From contig DVOT01000114.1 of NCBI GenBank assembly GCA_018713425.1, positions 1-6,590 on the forward strand: 6,590 bases of DNA. Reading direction: 5' to 3'. Source of the stretch: Alectryocaccomicrobium faecavium. GTDB taxonomy: Bacteria > Bacillota > Clostridia > Christensenellales > Aristaeellaceae. The number at the start of each line of letters is the position of its first letter. The stretch's first letter is position 1. The notes beneath the pieces are model-generated. The model ran no database searches and had not been told where the DNA came from. It was given only the letters and a program-made list of their open reading frames with translations. Positions 1-6,279 of the stretch are shown here, piece by piece. The position numbers were made by a program, and so were the translations under genes.

Positions 1-161
1 GCCCTCATTGGGGTCTTCGTACCGGCCTGCGCTTCGCTGGCCCGGTATTCCGGGGCTGCGGACGCCCTTTGGGCGTGTCCTCGCCCCTCCACCCCTTCGG
101 GGCTTCGACGGCTACGGCCTGTTTCGCGCACAGCGCGTGCTCTTCGTGCGCCCCTTTGGTC
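1..161. repeat. GC-rich hairpin-forming intergenic repeat DNA
   Basis: I see no credible gene here; the open frames have biased, low-complexity translations on both strands. The DNA is full of short inverted repeats: TACCGGCC (20-27) against GGCCCGGTA (39-47), GACGCCC (61-67) against GGGCGTGTC (71-79), and a C-run/TTCG/G-run hairpin near 92-102. The segment GCCTGTTTCGCGCAC at about 117-131 and CTTCGTGCGCCCC at 143-155 recur in nearly the same order at 6528-6590, and in inverted orientation within 3655-3740. CTCATTGG at 4-11 also recurs twice near the right end. I read it as a dispersed, species-specific intergenic repeat; its function is unknown. Confidence 0.5.
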
Positions 162-306
162 AATCCCTCCGTCGCGGCTACGCCGCGCCACCTCCCTTTA
201 CACAAGGGAGGCTCTGGGGTAGTGCTGCTTACTGCGATAGTGCCACTAACCAAAAGGCTCCCCTTGATTCCAAGGGGAGCTGTCGGCGTTAGCCGACTGA
301 GGGGTT
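162..306. repeat. Structured dispersed repeat, copy 1 (imperfect terminal inverted repeats, four hairpins)
   Basis: This 145-base element shares its plan and much of its sequence with 3475-3623, including an identical 32-base core at 234-265. Its ends are imperfect inverted repeats: AATCCCTCCGTC at the left and GACTGAGGGGTT at the right. Inside are four hairpins: 173-187 (6-bp stem, loop TAC), 191-211 (CCTCCCTT/AAGGGAGG), 257-280 (10-bp stem, 4-base loop) and 282-297 (GTCGGC/GCCGAC, loop GTTA). Stems stay paired where the two copies differ, which suggests selection on structure. It carries no protein and looks like a MITE-like or REP-like non-autonomous element. It lies 10 bases beyond the htrA stop codon. 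Confidence 0.8.
252..280 (-). terminator. Putative intrinsic terminator for htrA inside repeat copy 1
   Basis: Read on the minus strand, a perfect 10-bp stem (GCTCCCCTTG with CAAGGGGAGC) and a 4-base loop are followed by CTTTTGG. It is the second hairpin met by transcripts leaving htrA (stop at 317-319). No other terminator lies closer. The U-run is only four bases, so it may be weak or serve mainly as a 3'-end stabiliser. Confidence 0.45.
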
Positions 307-316
307 TGGCATCCGA

Positions 317-1456
317 TCAATCGATAATCCGCAGTTCCACGTCGATATCCAGCACCTCGGGGTTGAGGAGCGCGTTGCCGCGCGCGTCGTAATAGCGGGC
401 CACCGTGAGAGTCACCGTGTCGCCGGCCTCATAGCCATCGAGCAAGGCGTCCATCTCATCGTAGTTCATGCAGCGCTCGCCGTTCACGTGCGTAATGCGG
501 TCGTACACCTGCAGGCCAGCTTCTTCCGCCGGGCTGCCTTCTTCCACAATGCGGATTTCCACGCCGGCCGGCGGATAATCGCGCAGGGGCTCTTCCGGCC
601 CGTTCTGATCCACTACGCTGATGCCCAGCCGCGGCCGCAGCACACGGCCATTTTCAATCAATTCATCGATGATGGGCTTGGCGTCGTTGATCGGGATGGC
701 GAACGCCGTGCCCTCGATCACGCTATCGGAGCTGAAGGACGCCTTCAGCGTGGGGATGCCGATCAGTTCGCCATAGCCGTTGAGCAGCGCGCCGCCCGAG
801 TTGCCGCTGTTGATCTGCGCGGTGGTCTGAATCACGCCCATGTTTTCCGTGTAGCTATCGCGCGCCTCAATGCCCTCGCGGTCCAGCCCGGAGATGATGC
901 CCGTGGTCACCGTGCCATAAAGCACTGCGTCGCCCGAGCCCGGGTTGCCGATGGCGATGGCCATTTCGCCCACGCGCAGCGCGTCCGAATCGCCCAGGGG
1001 CACCGGCTGCGCGTCTACGCTGCCTTCAAACTTGAGCACCGCCAGGTCGGTGGCCGAGTCGGTACCGACGATTTCCGCGTCCATCTGTGTGCCGTCCAGC
1101 CACACGATCTGCACGGATTCCGCGTCCGCCACCACATGGTTGTTGGTCACGATATAGCCGCGATCGTCAATGTACACGCCCGAGCCATAGCCCAGTTCGG
1201 TTTCCGTGGTTTCGCCCGTGTAGGGGTTCCAAACCTTCGTCATAGAAATCACCTGCACCACGGCGGGGCGCACGCGCTCGGCAATGTCCGGGATGGGATT
1301 GGCCGATGTGTAAACGCTCGCCGGATCCGTGGGATCCAGGGCCGTTTCCGCGCTGGCGGGATTGGCCAAATGCACCGAAACGCCGATGGAAGCGACAACC
1401 ATCGCCAGCGCCAGTACCAGCGCCCATTTCCTTAGTCCATTTTTTAAGCTCTTCAT
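317..1456 (-). CDS. HtrA/DegP-like trypsin-fold serine protease with one PDZ domain
   Basis: This 379-residue protein is an S1C-family envelope protease. Such enzymes degrade or hold misfolded exported proteins outside the membrane. Residues 1-36 form a Sec-type signal: a basic start, a hydrophobic run at about 11-31, and ASA just before E37. It could also remain as a membrane anchor. The trypsin-like domain spans about 55-265, with the triad H107 (in TNNHVV), D137 (in SATDLAVL) and S220 (in NSGNSGGALL). One PDZ domain follows at about 275-379 (RLGISV; SPAEEAGLQVYDRI), and the length fits one-PDZ HtrA proteins. I chose ATG 1456 because AGAGGTG lies 6 bases before it; an in-frame GTG at 1465 overlaps that ribosome site. 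It is transcribed divergently from mscL and ends 10 bases from a structured repeat. Family assignment is firm; the substrate and which HtrA paralogue this is are unknown. Confidence 0.95.
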   Translation of the reverse strand: MKSLKNGLRKWALVLALAMVVASIGVSVHLANPASAETALDPTDPASVYTSANPIPDIAERVRPAVVQVISMTKVWNPYTGETTETELGYGSGVYIDDRGYIVTNNHVVADAESVQIVWLDGTQMDAEIVGTDSATDLAVLKFEGSVDAQPVPLGDSDALRVGEMAIAIGNPGSGDAVLYGTVTTGIISGLDREGIEARDSYTENMGVIQTTAQINSGNSGGALLNGYGELIGIPTLKASFSSDSVIEGTAFAIPINDAKPIIDELIENGRVLRPRLGISVVDQNGPEEPLRDYPPAGVEIRIVEEGSPAEEAGLQVYDRITHVNGERCMNYDEMDALLDGYEAGDTVTLTVARYYDARGNALLNPEVLDIDVELRIID

Positions 1457-1488
1457 GCTGAGCACCTCTTTCTCTATCGGATGCCCAT

Positions 1489-1497
1489 AGTATACCA
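1489..1497 (-). promoter_or_regulatory. Extended -10 promoter for htrA
   Basis: On the minus strand TGGTATACT gives a TGN motif joined to TATACT, a five-of-six match to the sigma-A -10 box. No good -35 box is seen at the usual spacing, as expected for an extended -10 promoter. Transcription would start around 1482, giving a leader of roughly 25 bases that contains the AGAGGTG ribosome site (1463-1469). Confidence 0.5.
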
Positions 1498-1625
1498 GGC
1501 GCTTTCGGATATCTCATGAACAAAGTATGAATGAGCGCGGAAAGAATTGCGAATTCGATTGCGAACAAATTTTCGCACGCTTGCCAGCGCAACTTTCGCG
1601 CCTTTCCCGGCGTGGGAAAAGGATT

Positions 1626-1653
1626 TTGCCGCCTGCGCGGTGAATACTATACA
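1626..1653 (+). promoter_or_regulatory. Weak candidate promoter for mscL
   Basis: TTGCCG (1626-1631) and TATACA (1648-1653) are 16 bases apart, each a four-of-six match to the sigma-A boxes. TACTAT at 1645-1650 is an alternative -10. It would start transcription about 30 bases before the mscL ATG. I offer it because it is the best candidate between the divergent genes, not because the match is strong. Confidence 0.3.
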
Positions 1654-1689
1654 CGGAATACCAAAGGCAAGGAAGGGATTGTCATCGTT

Positions 1690-2148
1690 ATGTGGAAGGA
1701 GTTTAAGGCCTTCGCCTTCAAGGGCAACGTGATCGACATGGCCGTCGGCGTGATGATCGGCGGCGCGTTTTCCAAAATCGTCACCAGCCTGGTCAACGAC
1801 ATTTTTATGCCCCTGCTCTCGGTCTTGACGGGCAAAATCGATTTTTCCACGCTCTACATCCCGCTGGACGGCAAGGAATATGCCAGCTATCAGGCCGCGG
1901 TGGACGCCAACGCCGCCATGTTCCGGTATGGTTCGTTTTTGCAATCGGTGCTGGATTTTCTGCTGATTTCCATTTGCATCTTCGCGTTTGTGAAGCTGGT
2001 GAGCTGCTTGCACAAAAAGCCGGAAGCTCCGCCGCCCGCGCCCGTGCGCAAGTGCCCTTATTGCTATGGGGAAATCGACGAGCACGCCACGCGCTGCCCG
2101 CACTGCACTTCCGAGCTGCCGCCCGCGGAGATGGTGGAAAAAGCCTAG
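1690..2148 (+). CDS. mscL: Large-conductance mechanosensitive channel MscL with C-terminal zinc ribbon
   Basis: MscL forms a membrane pore that opens under high membrane tension and releases solutes during hypo-osmotic shock. The 152-residue product has the family layout: the amphipathic N-terminal helix MWKEFKAF, TM1 at about 14-46 with the glycine/alanine-rich gate (MAVGVMIGGAFSKIV) and NDIFMP, a periplasmic-side loop at about 50-80, and TM2 at about 83-105. After a proline-rich linker (PEAPPPAP) comes a CX2CX10CX2C zinc-ribbon motif with cysteines at 122, 125, 136 and 139, which the E. coli protein lacks. ATG 1690 is chosen because homologues start with this helix; the frame is open back to 1531 but that stretch looks non-coding. 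AAGGAAGGG ends 12 bases upstream, a rather long spacing. metY follows after 37 bases with no visible terminator. Confidence 0.95.
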   Translation: MWKEFKAFAFKGNVIDMAVGVMIGGAFSKIVTSLVNDIFMPLLSVLTGKIDFSTLYIPLDGKEYASYQAAVDANAAMFRYGSFLQSVLDFLLISICIFAFVKLVSCLHKKPEAPPPAPVRKCPYCYGEIDEHATRCPHCTSELPPAEMVEKA

Positions 2149-2185
2149 TCCTTACAAAATTACTTAGAAAGGAACGGATTTGTCT

Positions 2186-3463
2186 ATGTCACTCAAACAT
2201 CCCAATTTTGATACCCTGCAGGCCCACGCGGGCCAAAGCGTGGACGCCACCGGCGCGCGCGTTACGCCGATTTACCAGACCACTTCTTTCGTGTTCGACG
2301 GCGTGGAGCAGGCGCGCGAAATCTTCAACCACGAGCGCCCCGGCCACATCTACACGCGCATTTCCAACCCCACCACGGACGTGCTGGAACGGCGCCTGGC
2401 CGCGCTGGAAGGCGGCAGCGCCTGCGTGTGCTTCGCCTCGGGCATGGCGGCGGAGGCCGCCGTGGCGTTCACCCTGTGCAAAACGGGGGATGAAATCGTG
2501 TGCGCCACCGCGCTGTACGGCGGCACGCATACGCTCTTTGCCGACCGGCTGCCCGAGCGCTTCGGCATCGCCACGCGCCTGGTGGATATCGACGATTTCG
2601 AGGCCGTGGAGCGCGCCATCAACGAAAAAACCCGCATGCTCTATTTCGAATCCATCGGCAACCCCAACATGGTGATCCCGGATATCGAGCGCCTGTGCCA
2701 GATCGCGCACGCGCACGGCGTGCCCGTGGTGTGCGACAACACCTTTGGCACGCCCTATCTGATGCAGCTCGGCCAGTGGGGCGTGGACATCGTGGTGCAT
2801 TCGGCCACCAAATACATCGGCGGGCACGGCAATTCCATCGGCGGCGCGGCCATCGATATGGGCTCGTTCCCCTGGAAGGGCAACCCGCGCTTTGCGGATT
2901 TCAACGAGCCGGATCCCACCAACCACGATCTGGTGTACGCCGATATGGGCGATATTGCCTTCGCCACCAAGCTGCGCGCCCAGCAGCTGCGCGATACCGG
3001 CGCTTGCCTCAGCCCGTTCAACGCGTTTTTGCTGCTCACGGGCGTGGAAACGCTCTCGCTGCGCGTGGAGCGCCATTGCCAGAACGCGCTGGCCATCGCG
3101 CAATTCCTCGCCGCCAGCCCCAAGGTGGCCTGGGTGAATTATCCCGCCCTGCCCGGCGACAAATACCACGAGCGCCAGCAAAAATACGCGCCCAAGGGCG
3201 CGGGCGGCATCTTCTCCTTCGGCCTGGCAGGCGGCTATCCGGCGGGCGTGAAGTTCATCGAAAAGCTGAAGATCTTCTCGCACCTGGCCAACGTGGCCGA
3301 CGCGAAATCGCTGGTGATCCACCCGGCCAGCACCACACACGGCCAGTTGGATGAAAAGGGCCTCAAGGAAGCCGGCGTGCAGCCGGAGATGATCCGCATG
3401 AGCGTGGGCCTGGAGGACGTCAACGACCTGCTAGAGGACGTCGCGCAGGCGCTGGAAGACTGA
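2186..3463 (+). CDS. metY: O-acetylhomoserine sulfhydrylase (O-acetylhomoserine aminocarboxypropyltransferase)
   Basis: This PLP enzyme of the Cys/Met-metabolism family should convert O-acetyl-L-homoserine and sulfide into L-homocysteine and acetate in the cytoplasm, on the direct-sulfhydrylation route to methionine. Visible hallmarks are YTR at 56-58 (phosphate contact from the partner subunit), SGMAAEAA at 85-92, Y111 in YGGTHTLF stacking over the cofactor, ESIGNPN, D184 in DNTFGTPY, and the Schiff-base lysine K209 in SATKYIGGHG. The 425-residue length and the long segment around FNEPDPTNHDLVY fit MetY better than the shorter cystathionine synthases and lyases (about 380-400 residues). The start is uncertain: AAAGGA (2168-2173) lies 12 bases before ATG 2186 but only 6 before an in-frame TTG at 2180, which would add two residues. 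It probably follows mscL in one transcript, and ends 11 bases before repeat copy 2. I see no SAM or T-box riboswitch ahead of it. Confidence 0.92.
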   Translation: MSLKHPNFDTLQAHAGQSVDATGARVTPIYQTTSFVFDGVEQAREIFNHERPGHIYTRISNPTTDVLERRLAALEGGSACVCFASGMAAEAAVAFTLCKTGDEIVCATALYGGTHTLFADRLPERFGIATRLVDIDDFEAVERAINEKTRMLYFESIGNPNMVIPDIERLCQIAHAHGVPVVCDNTFGTPYLMQLGQWGVDIVVHSATKYIGGHGNSIGGAAIDMGSFPWKGNPRFADFNEPDPTNHDLVYADMGDIAFATKLRAQQLRDTGACLSPFNAFLLLTGVETLSLRVERHCQNALAIAQFLAASPKVAWVNYPALPGDKYHERQQKYAPKGAGGIFSFGLAGGYPAGVKFIEKLKIFSHLANVADAKSLVIHPASTTHGQLDEKGLKEAGVQPEMIRMSVGLEDVNDLLEDVAQALED

Positions 3464-3474
3464 AATAGCCTCAA

Positions 3475-3623
3475 AATCCCTCCGTCACGGCTTACGCCGT
3501 GCCACCTCCCTTTTGTACAAAAGGGAGGCTTTTGGGCAGAGCAACTTCCAGCGATAGTGCCACTAACCAAAAGGCTCCCCTTTCGCAAAAGGGGAGCTGG
3601 CGGCGTTAGCCGACTGAGGGGTT
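3475..3623. repeat. Structured dispersed repeat, copy 2
   Basis: This is the 149-base partner of the element at 162-306, with the identical 32-base core at 3551-3582 and the same order of hairpins. These are 3486-3501 (CACGGC/GCCGTG), 3505-3528 (a perfect 24-base palindrome), 3574-3597 (10-bp stem) and 3599-3614 (one mismatch). It begins with AATCCCTCCGTC and ends with GACTGAGGGGTT. Both copies point the same way on the plus strand, although the genes they abut are on opposite strands. Here it sits between the convergent metY and the AT-rich gene at 3904-4329. Confidence 0.8.
3505..3533 (+). terminator. Putative intrinsic terminator for metY inside repeat copy 2
   Basis: A perfect palindrome, CCTCCCTTTTGT joined to ACAAAAGGGAGG, is followed by CTTTTGG on the plus strand, 42 bases after the metY stop. 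The U-run is short. On the minus strand the neighbouring hairpin 3574-3597 is also followed by TTTTGG, so the element could end transcripts from both sides. Confidence 0.5.
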
Positions 3624-3903
3624 GCCTCCTCCCGCTGTCGCGAAGCCGACTGAGCAGCGCACGAAGTCCGCAGCGCCGGAACACTGCGCAAGCGTTAGCG
3701 CAGCGCGGTGCGCAGGCTGGGGTGCGGGCGAAACAGGCGAGGGCGGTGCGAAGACGCGAAACAGCGGGCCGCTTTTGCTCTGGCTGTGGCGATACCTCTT
3801 CTCCCGGATGATAGAGAAAAAGGACGTGGATTTTCTCGGCTGTCCCTTGTGGATGGGGCGTTTAATTTTACTATGTACTGCTCGATAAATGGAGAAGTTG
3901 TCG
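3624..3903. other. Intergenic stretch: GC-rich repeat remnant passing into AT-rich DNA
   Basis: I see no supported gene. The part at about 3650-3740 is an inverted, diverged relative of the GC-rich repeats at both window ends. Its reverse complement contains CGCCTGTTTCGC, GCTTGCGCAGTGTTCC and CTTCGTGCGC in the same order as similar strings at 6400-6590. A small hairpin, CTGCGC (3684-3689) with GCGCAG (3698-3703), lies inside it. From about 3850 the base composition drops sharply to AT-rich, marking the edge of the block that carries the next gene. Confidence 0.5.
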
Positions 3904-4329
3904 TTAGCTCATCCTGATACTAAAACTTTCATGGTATTGCTTCATTACTTGTTTAAAAAATTCGATATTAGCATCAGATATGATATCTATTACCATCTCT
4001 GTCCCATAATGCTCACTCCAAATATTGCACAAATTATTTTCTACATGAATCGTAAAATATTTTGTCATCTTATTATATATGCTTTTGTCTGCGGCTTCTT
4101 CTATCAGCAATTTCTCAAGTAGTTCTTTTGTTAGGAAACCCTTGATGGACACTTCGTATTTATCGTCAACCGCTATGCCATATAAAGAAGCTTCCTCAAT
4201 CTCGGTAACTTCTTCTCTCCAACAACGAATTTCAAATGCATCTCCAACTTTTATAAAATGCTTCACTATCGTTTTCCACCATTGTGATGAAATGGAATTG
4301 TCTATCATTTGAACATCAAAATGCTTCAT
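3904..4329 (-). CDS. AT-rich hypothetical protein of unknown function
   Basis: I do not recognise this 141-residue protein. It looks soluble and cytoplasmic, with no signal peptide or membrane segment, rich in Glu, Lys and Ile. Notable segments are SSQWWKTIVKHF at 14-25, FEIRCWREEVTEIEEA at 32-47, SIYNKMTKYFTIHVEN in the middle of the second half, and SEHYGTEM near the C-terminus. The coding evidence is good: ATG 4329 is preceded by GGAGG (4340-4344) at 10 bases, and the frame is open without breaks. Base composition is strikingly AT-rich against GC-rich neighbours, with A/T-ending codons, so recent horizontal transfer is likely. It stands alone, convergent with metY, with a possible -10 box TATGAT about 45 bases upstream but no clear -35. 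Small acidic orphan proteins of this kind are sometimes immunity proteins or antitoxins; that is only a guess, and no toxin partner is in the window. Confidence 0.75.
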   Translation of the reverse strand: MKHFDVQMIDNSISSQWWKTIVKHFIKVGDAFEIRCWREEVTEIEEASLYGIAVDDKYEVSIKGFLTKELLEKLLIEEAADKSIYNKMTKYFTIHVENNLCNIWSEHYGTEMVIDIISDANIEFFKQVMKQYHESFSIRMS

Positions 4330-4457
4330 AAAAGCGCCGCCTCCAATTCCGGTTTGCCGCCTCGTTTTTAAAAAAGCATATCATAAGATTGCGAACAAAT
4401 CCATATCTAGAAAGAGAAGCGGCCCTTCTGCCGCAAATTCCGCGCTTGCGAATTCTG
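4330..4457. other. Leader of the AT-rich gene and spacer to the purine operon terminator
   Basis: This short gap holds the GGAGG ribosome site (4340-4344) and a candidate minus-strand -10, TATGAT, near 4377-4382. A small GCGG/CCGC hairpin lies near 4421-4436. No gene is supported. The AT-rich composition continues to about 4410 and then returns to GC-rich, so the foreign block appears to span roughly 3855-4410. Confidence 0.4.
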
Positions 4458-4493
4458 AAAACGCATCCCTGCAGAAGGCTCCGCAGGGATGCG
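4458..4493 (-). terminator. Intrinsic terminator of the purine salvage operon
   Basis: On the minus strand a perfect 11-bp stem, CGCATCCCTGC (4483-4493) with GCAGGGATGCG (4462-4472), encloses a 10-base loop and is followed by TTTTC. It starts 8 bases after the phosphoribosyltransferase stop codon. The U-run is short but the stem is strong and well placed. Confidence 0.75.
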
Positions 4494-4501
4494 CCCATGC
4501 G

Positions 4502-5071
4502 CTATTCGATCGCTTCGTATTCCCCGTCCGCCGTCTTGCGGAACAGGGGCAGTTTTTGCAGGAAGATGATGTCCGTGCGCGCGGCCGCGTCGCCCTCCGC
4601 CAGCAGCGCGGCCTTTTTCACCACGGAAGCGCCCGCGTTTTGCATCAGCACTTCCAGCGCGTGCAGCGATTCGCCCGTGGAAATCACGTCGTCCACCAGG
4701 CAAACCCGCTTGCCGCGGATCTTGTCCGCGTCCACGCCGTCCAGATACAGGTGCTGCTCGCCCGCCGTGGTGATGGAGTGCACGGAGGCGGACACCACGT
4801 TTTTCATGTAGCTCTTGGTGCTCTTGCGGGCCACGATGAATTCTTTGAGGCCCAGCAGCTTGCTGATTTCATAGGCCAGGGCGATGCCCTTCGCCTCGGC
4901 GGTGACGATGGCGTCCACCGCGCCGATGCGCCGGGCCATTTCCGGCGCGCAGGCGCTGACCAATTCCGTGTCGCTCAGCACCACGAAGCTGGCAAAGGCC
5001 GTGGTATCGTTGATGGGGATGAAGGGCAGCGTCCGCCGCACGCCGCACAGTTCCATTTCGTATGCTTTCAT
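4502..5071 (-). CDS. Adenine-type purine phosphoribosyltransferase
   Basis: This type I phosphoribosyltransferase of 189 residues should join a purine base to PRPP, giving the nucleoside monophosphate and pyrophosphate in the cytoplasm. The PRPP-binding motif VCLVDDVISTGES is at 123-135, with the acidic pair D127-D128. TAEAKGIALAYE (57-68) matches the conserved TEA(R/K)G region of Apt and Xpt enzymes, and ARKSTKSYM (81-89) is the Arg-Lys segment with the flexible catalytic loop. Length is normal for the family. ATG 5071 has AGGAGA about 8 bases upstream. It lies 28 bases after the permease gene on the same strand and before a good terminator, so the two form an operon. The N-terminus (MKAYEMELCGVRRTLP) differs from classical E. 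coli Apt, so adenine specificity is likely rather than proven; xanthine or guanine is possible. Confidence 0.88.
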   Translation of the reverse strand: MKAYEMELCGVRRTLPFIPINDTTAFASFVVLSDTELVSACAPEMARRIGAVDAIVTAEAKGIALAYEISKLLGLKEFIVARKSTKSYMKNVVSASVHSITTAGEQHLYLDGVDADKIRGKRVCLVDDVISTGESLHALEVLMQNAGASVVKKAALLAEGDAAARTDIIFLQKLPLFRKTADGEYEAIE

Positions 5072-5099
5072 GGTTCTTCTCTCCTTTTCCGCTTTGGCG

Positions 5100-6158
5100 T
5101 TACAGGCCCAAGAGCTTCACCACAACCCCGGCCAGCATGCCGAGGAACGGGTTGGTGACGGCGGTGACGACCATGGCCGCGCCGCCAGCCGCGGGGTTTT
5201 CCGCCAGCGCGAGGGGCGCGTCCGGCACGACGGTGCTGAACAGGCCCAGCACGAACAAGAAGCCCGCGATGGAAGAAGAGGGCACGAACTTGCCGATTTT
5301 GGGCAGCAGCTTGAACACCAGAATCAGGCCGATGATCGCCATCATGATCACGCCCGCCCACACCGGGTGCGGCGCGCTGGCCGTGGCGGAAATGATGGAT
5401 TCCACCGGCGCCCCGCCGAAGAACGAGGAAACCATATCGGCCACGGAGGAAATCACCGTGAGGTGGTCGACGTTGTAATTGCCGCTGGTGGCCATGCCCG
5501 CCGTGATGCCGCCGAAGGAGATGTTGCTGCCGATGTTCAGGCAGACCATGCCCAGCGCGCCGATGATCACGCTGGAATTGATGGTGAACTTCTGCCGCAC
5601 AAAGCCGTCGTTTTCCACCACGATGTTGGCCTTTTCTTTCTTGAAAATCGCGCTGGCGATGCAGGAAGCCACCACCGAGATCACAATGGTGTATACCAGG
5701 GCGTTGGAACTATCGCGGGTGAAGAAATAGGTGATCAGCGCGGCCGCCAGGGAAACGCCGCCGGAGATCGCGTCCTTGCGGATCATGTCGATGGCCGCCT
5801 TGGTGAGGATGATGCCCACGCCGGCCATCATGCCGTAGGAAACGTCCTCGCCGATGAAATCGACGATTTTGGTCAGCAGCCCGAACGCGCCAATGATGGT
5901 CATGATGACGCCGCCCAGGAAGATCATCGCGCAGCGCTCCGCGCGGTTTTTGCCCGCCGTGCCCGCGTAGGTGATCGTCTCCGCCTGGAACGAGATGGGC
6001 GCCACGCTCTGCGTGATGGTGTTGCCAATCACGCCCACAAAAAACGCCAGCGCCGTGGGCACCGAAGCGAAGCCATACGCCAGGGCCAAAAGCCCTTGGG
6101 GCAGTCCATTGAGCACTACGCCGATTACGGCAAGCGCATCCGTCAAAATGTCGTTCAT
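5100..6158 (-). CDS. NCS2-like purine base permease (short form)
   Basis: This 352-residue, strongly hydrophobic inner-membrane protein resembles nucleobase transporters of the NCS2 (xanthine/uracil/vitamin C permease) family, probably taking up a purine by proton symport. Roughly ten to twelve membrane segments can be seen. Two polar, glycine-rich stretches carry a conserved-looking acid, SFQAET (E60) and FFGGAPVES (E253). They may be the paired substrate-site regions of the two inverted halves; this is inference. A charged loop (KKEKANIVVENDGFVRQK, about 173-190) separates the halves. It is shorter than the usual 420-460 residues, yet intact at both ends, so it looks like a compact subfamily rather than a truncation. 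ATG 6158 follows AGAGGGA at about 9-10 bases. It is the first gene of the operon with the phosphoribosyltransferase, which supports a purine substrate. Confidence 0.82.
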   Translation of the reverse strand: MNDILTDALAVIGVVLNGLPQGLLALAYGFASVPTALAFFVGVIGNTITQSVAPISFQAETITYAGTAGKNRAERCAMIFLGGVIMTIIGAFGLLTKIVDFIGEDVSYGMMAGVGIILTKAAIDMIRKDAISGGVSLAAALITYFFTRDSSNALVYTIVISVVASCIASAIFKKEKANIVVENDGFVRQKFTINSSVIIGALGMVCLNIGSNISFGGITAGMATSGNYNVDHLTVISSVADMVSSFFGGAPVESIISATASAPHPVWAGVIMMAIIGLILVFKLLPKIGKFVPSSSIAGFLFVLGLFSTVVPDAPLALAENPAAGGAAMVVTAVTNPFLGMLAGVVVKLLGL

Positions 6159-6233
6159 TGCGTCATTTCCCTCTTTCTCCTCAGTAGCCTTGACGAAATC
6201 TTTCCCGTCGCGGCCCCATTTCTTGCAAATTTT

Positions 6234-6261
6234 ATTATAAATCGCCCAGTCGCAATATCAA
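6234..6261 (-). promoter_or_regulatory. Sigma-A promoter of the purine salvage operon
   Basis: On the minus strand TTGATA (6256-6261) and a perfect TATAAT (6234-6239) are 16 bases apart. Transcription should start near 6227, giving a leader of about 70 bases before ATG 6158. That is too short for a full purine riboswitch plus expression platform, and I see none of the riboswitch core in it. Confidence 0.75.
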
Positions 6262-6279
6262 GAATTCGCGCGTGAACTG

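Noticed and set aside
488..1435. Long plus-strand frame antisense to htrA, and similar long frames opposite metY (2189-3340) and the purine operon (4884-6275)
   Set aside because: They are His/Arg/Ala-rich shadows produced by the high GC third position of the real genes and have no recognisable domains.
1558..1570. Shared 13-mer ATTGCGAACAAAT at 1558-1570 and 4388-4400
   Set aside because: One match of this length is close to chance expectation in a window of this size, and the flanks do not match.
1531..1689. Longer MscL starting at 1531
   Set aside because: The added 53 residues look like translated intergenic DNA, and MscL proteins start with the MWKEFK-type helix encoded at 1690.
6159..6233. 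Purine riboswitch in the leader of the permease operon
   Set aside because: The leader is only about 70 bases and I see neither the three-way junction core nor a following terminator.
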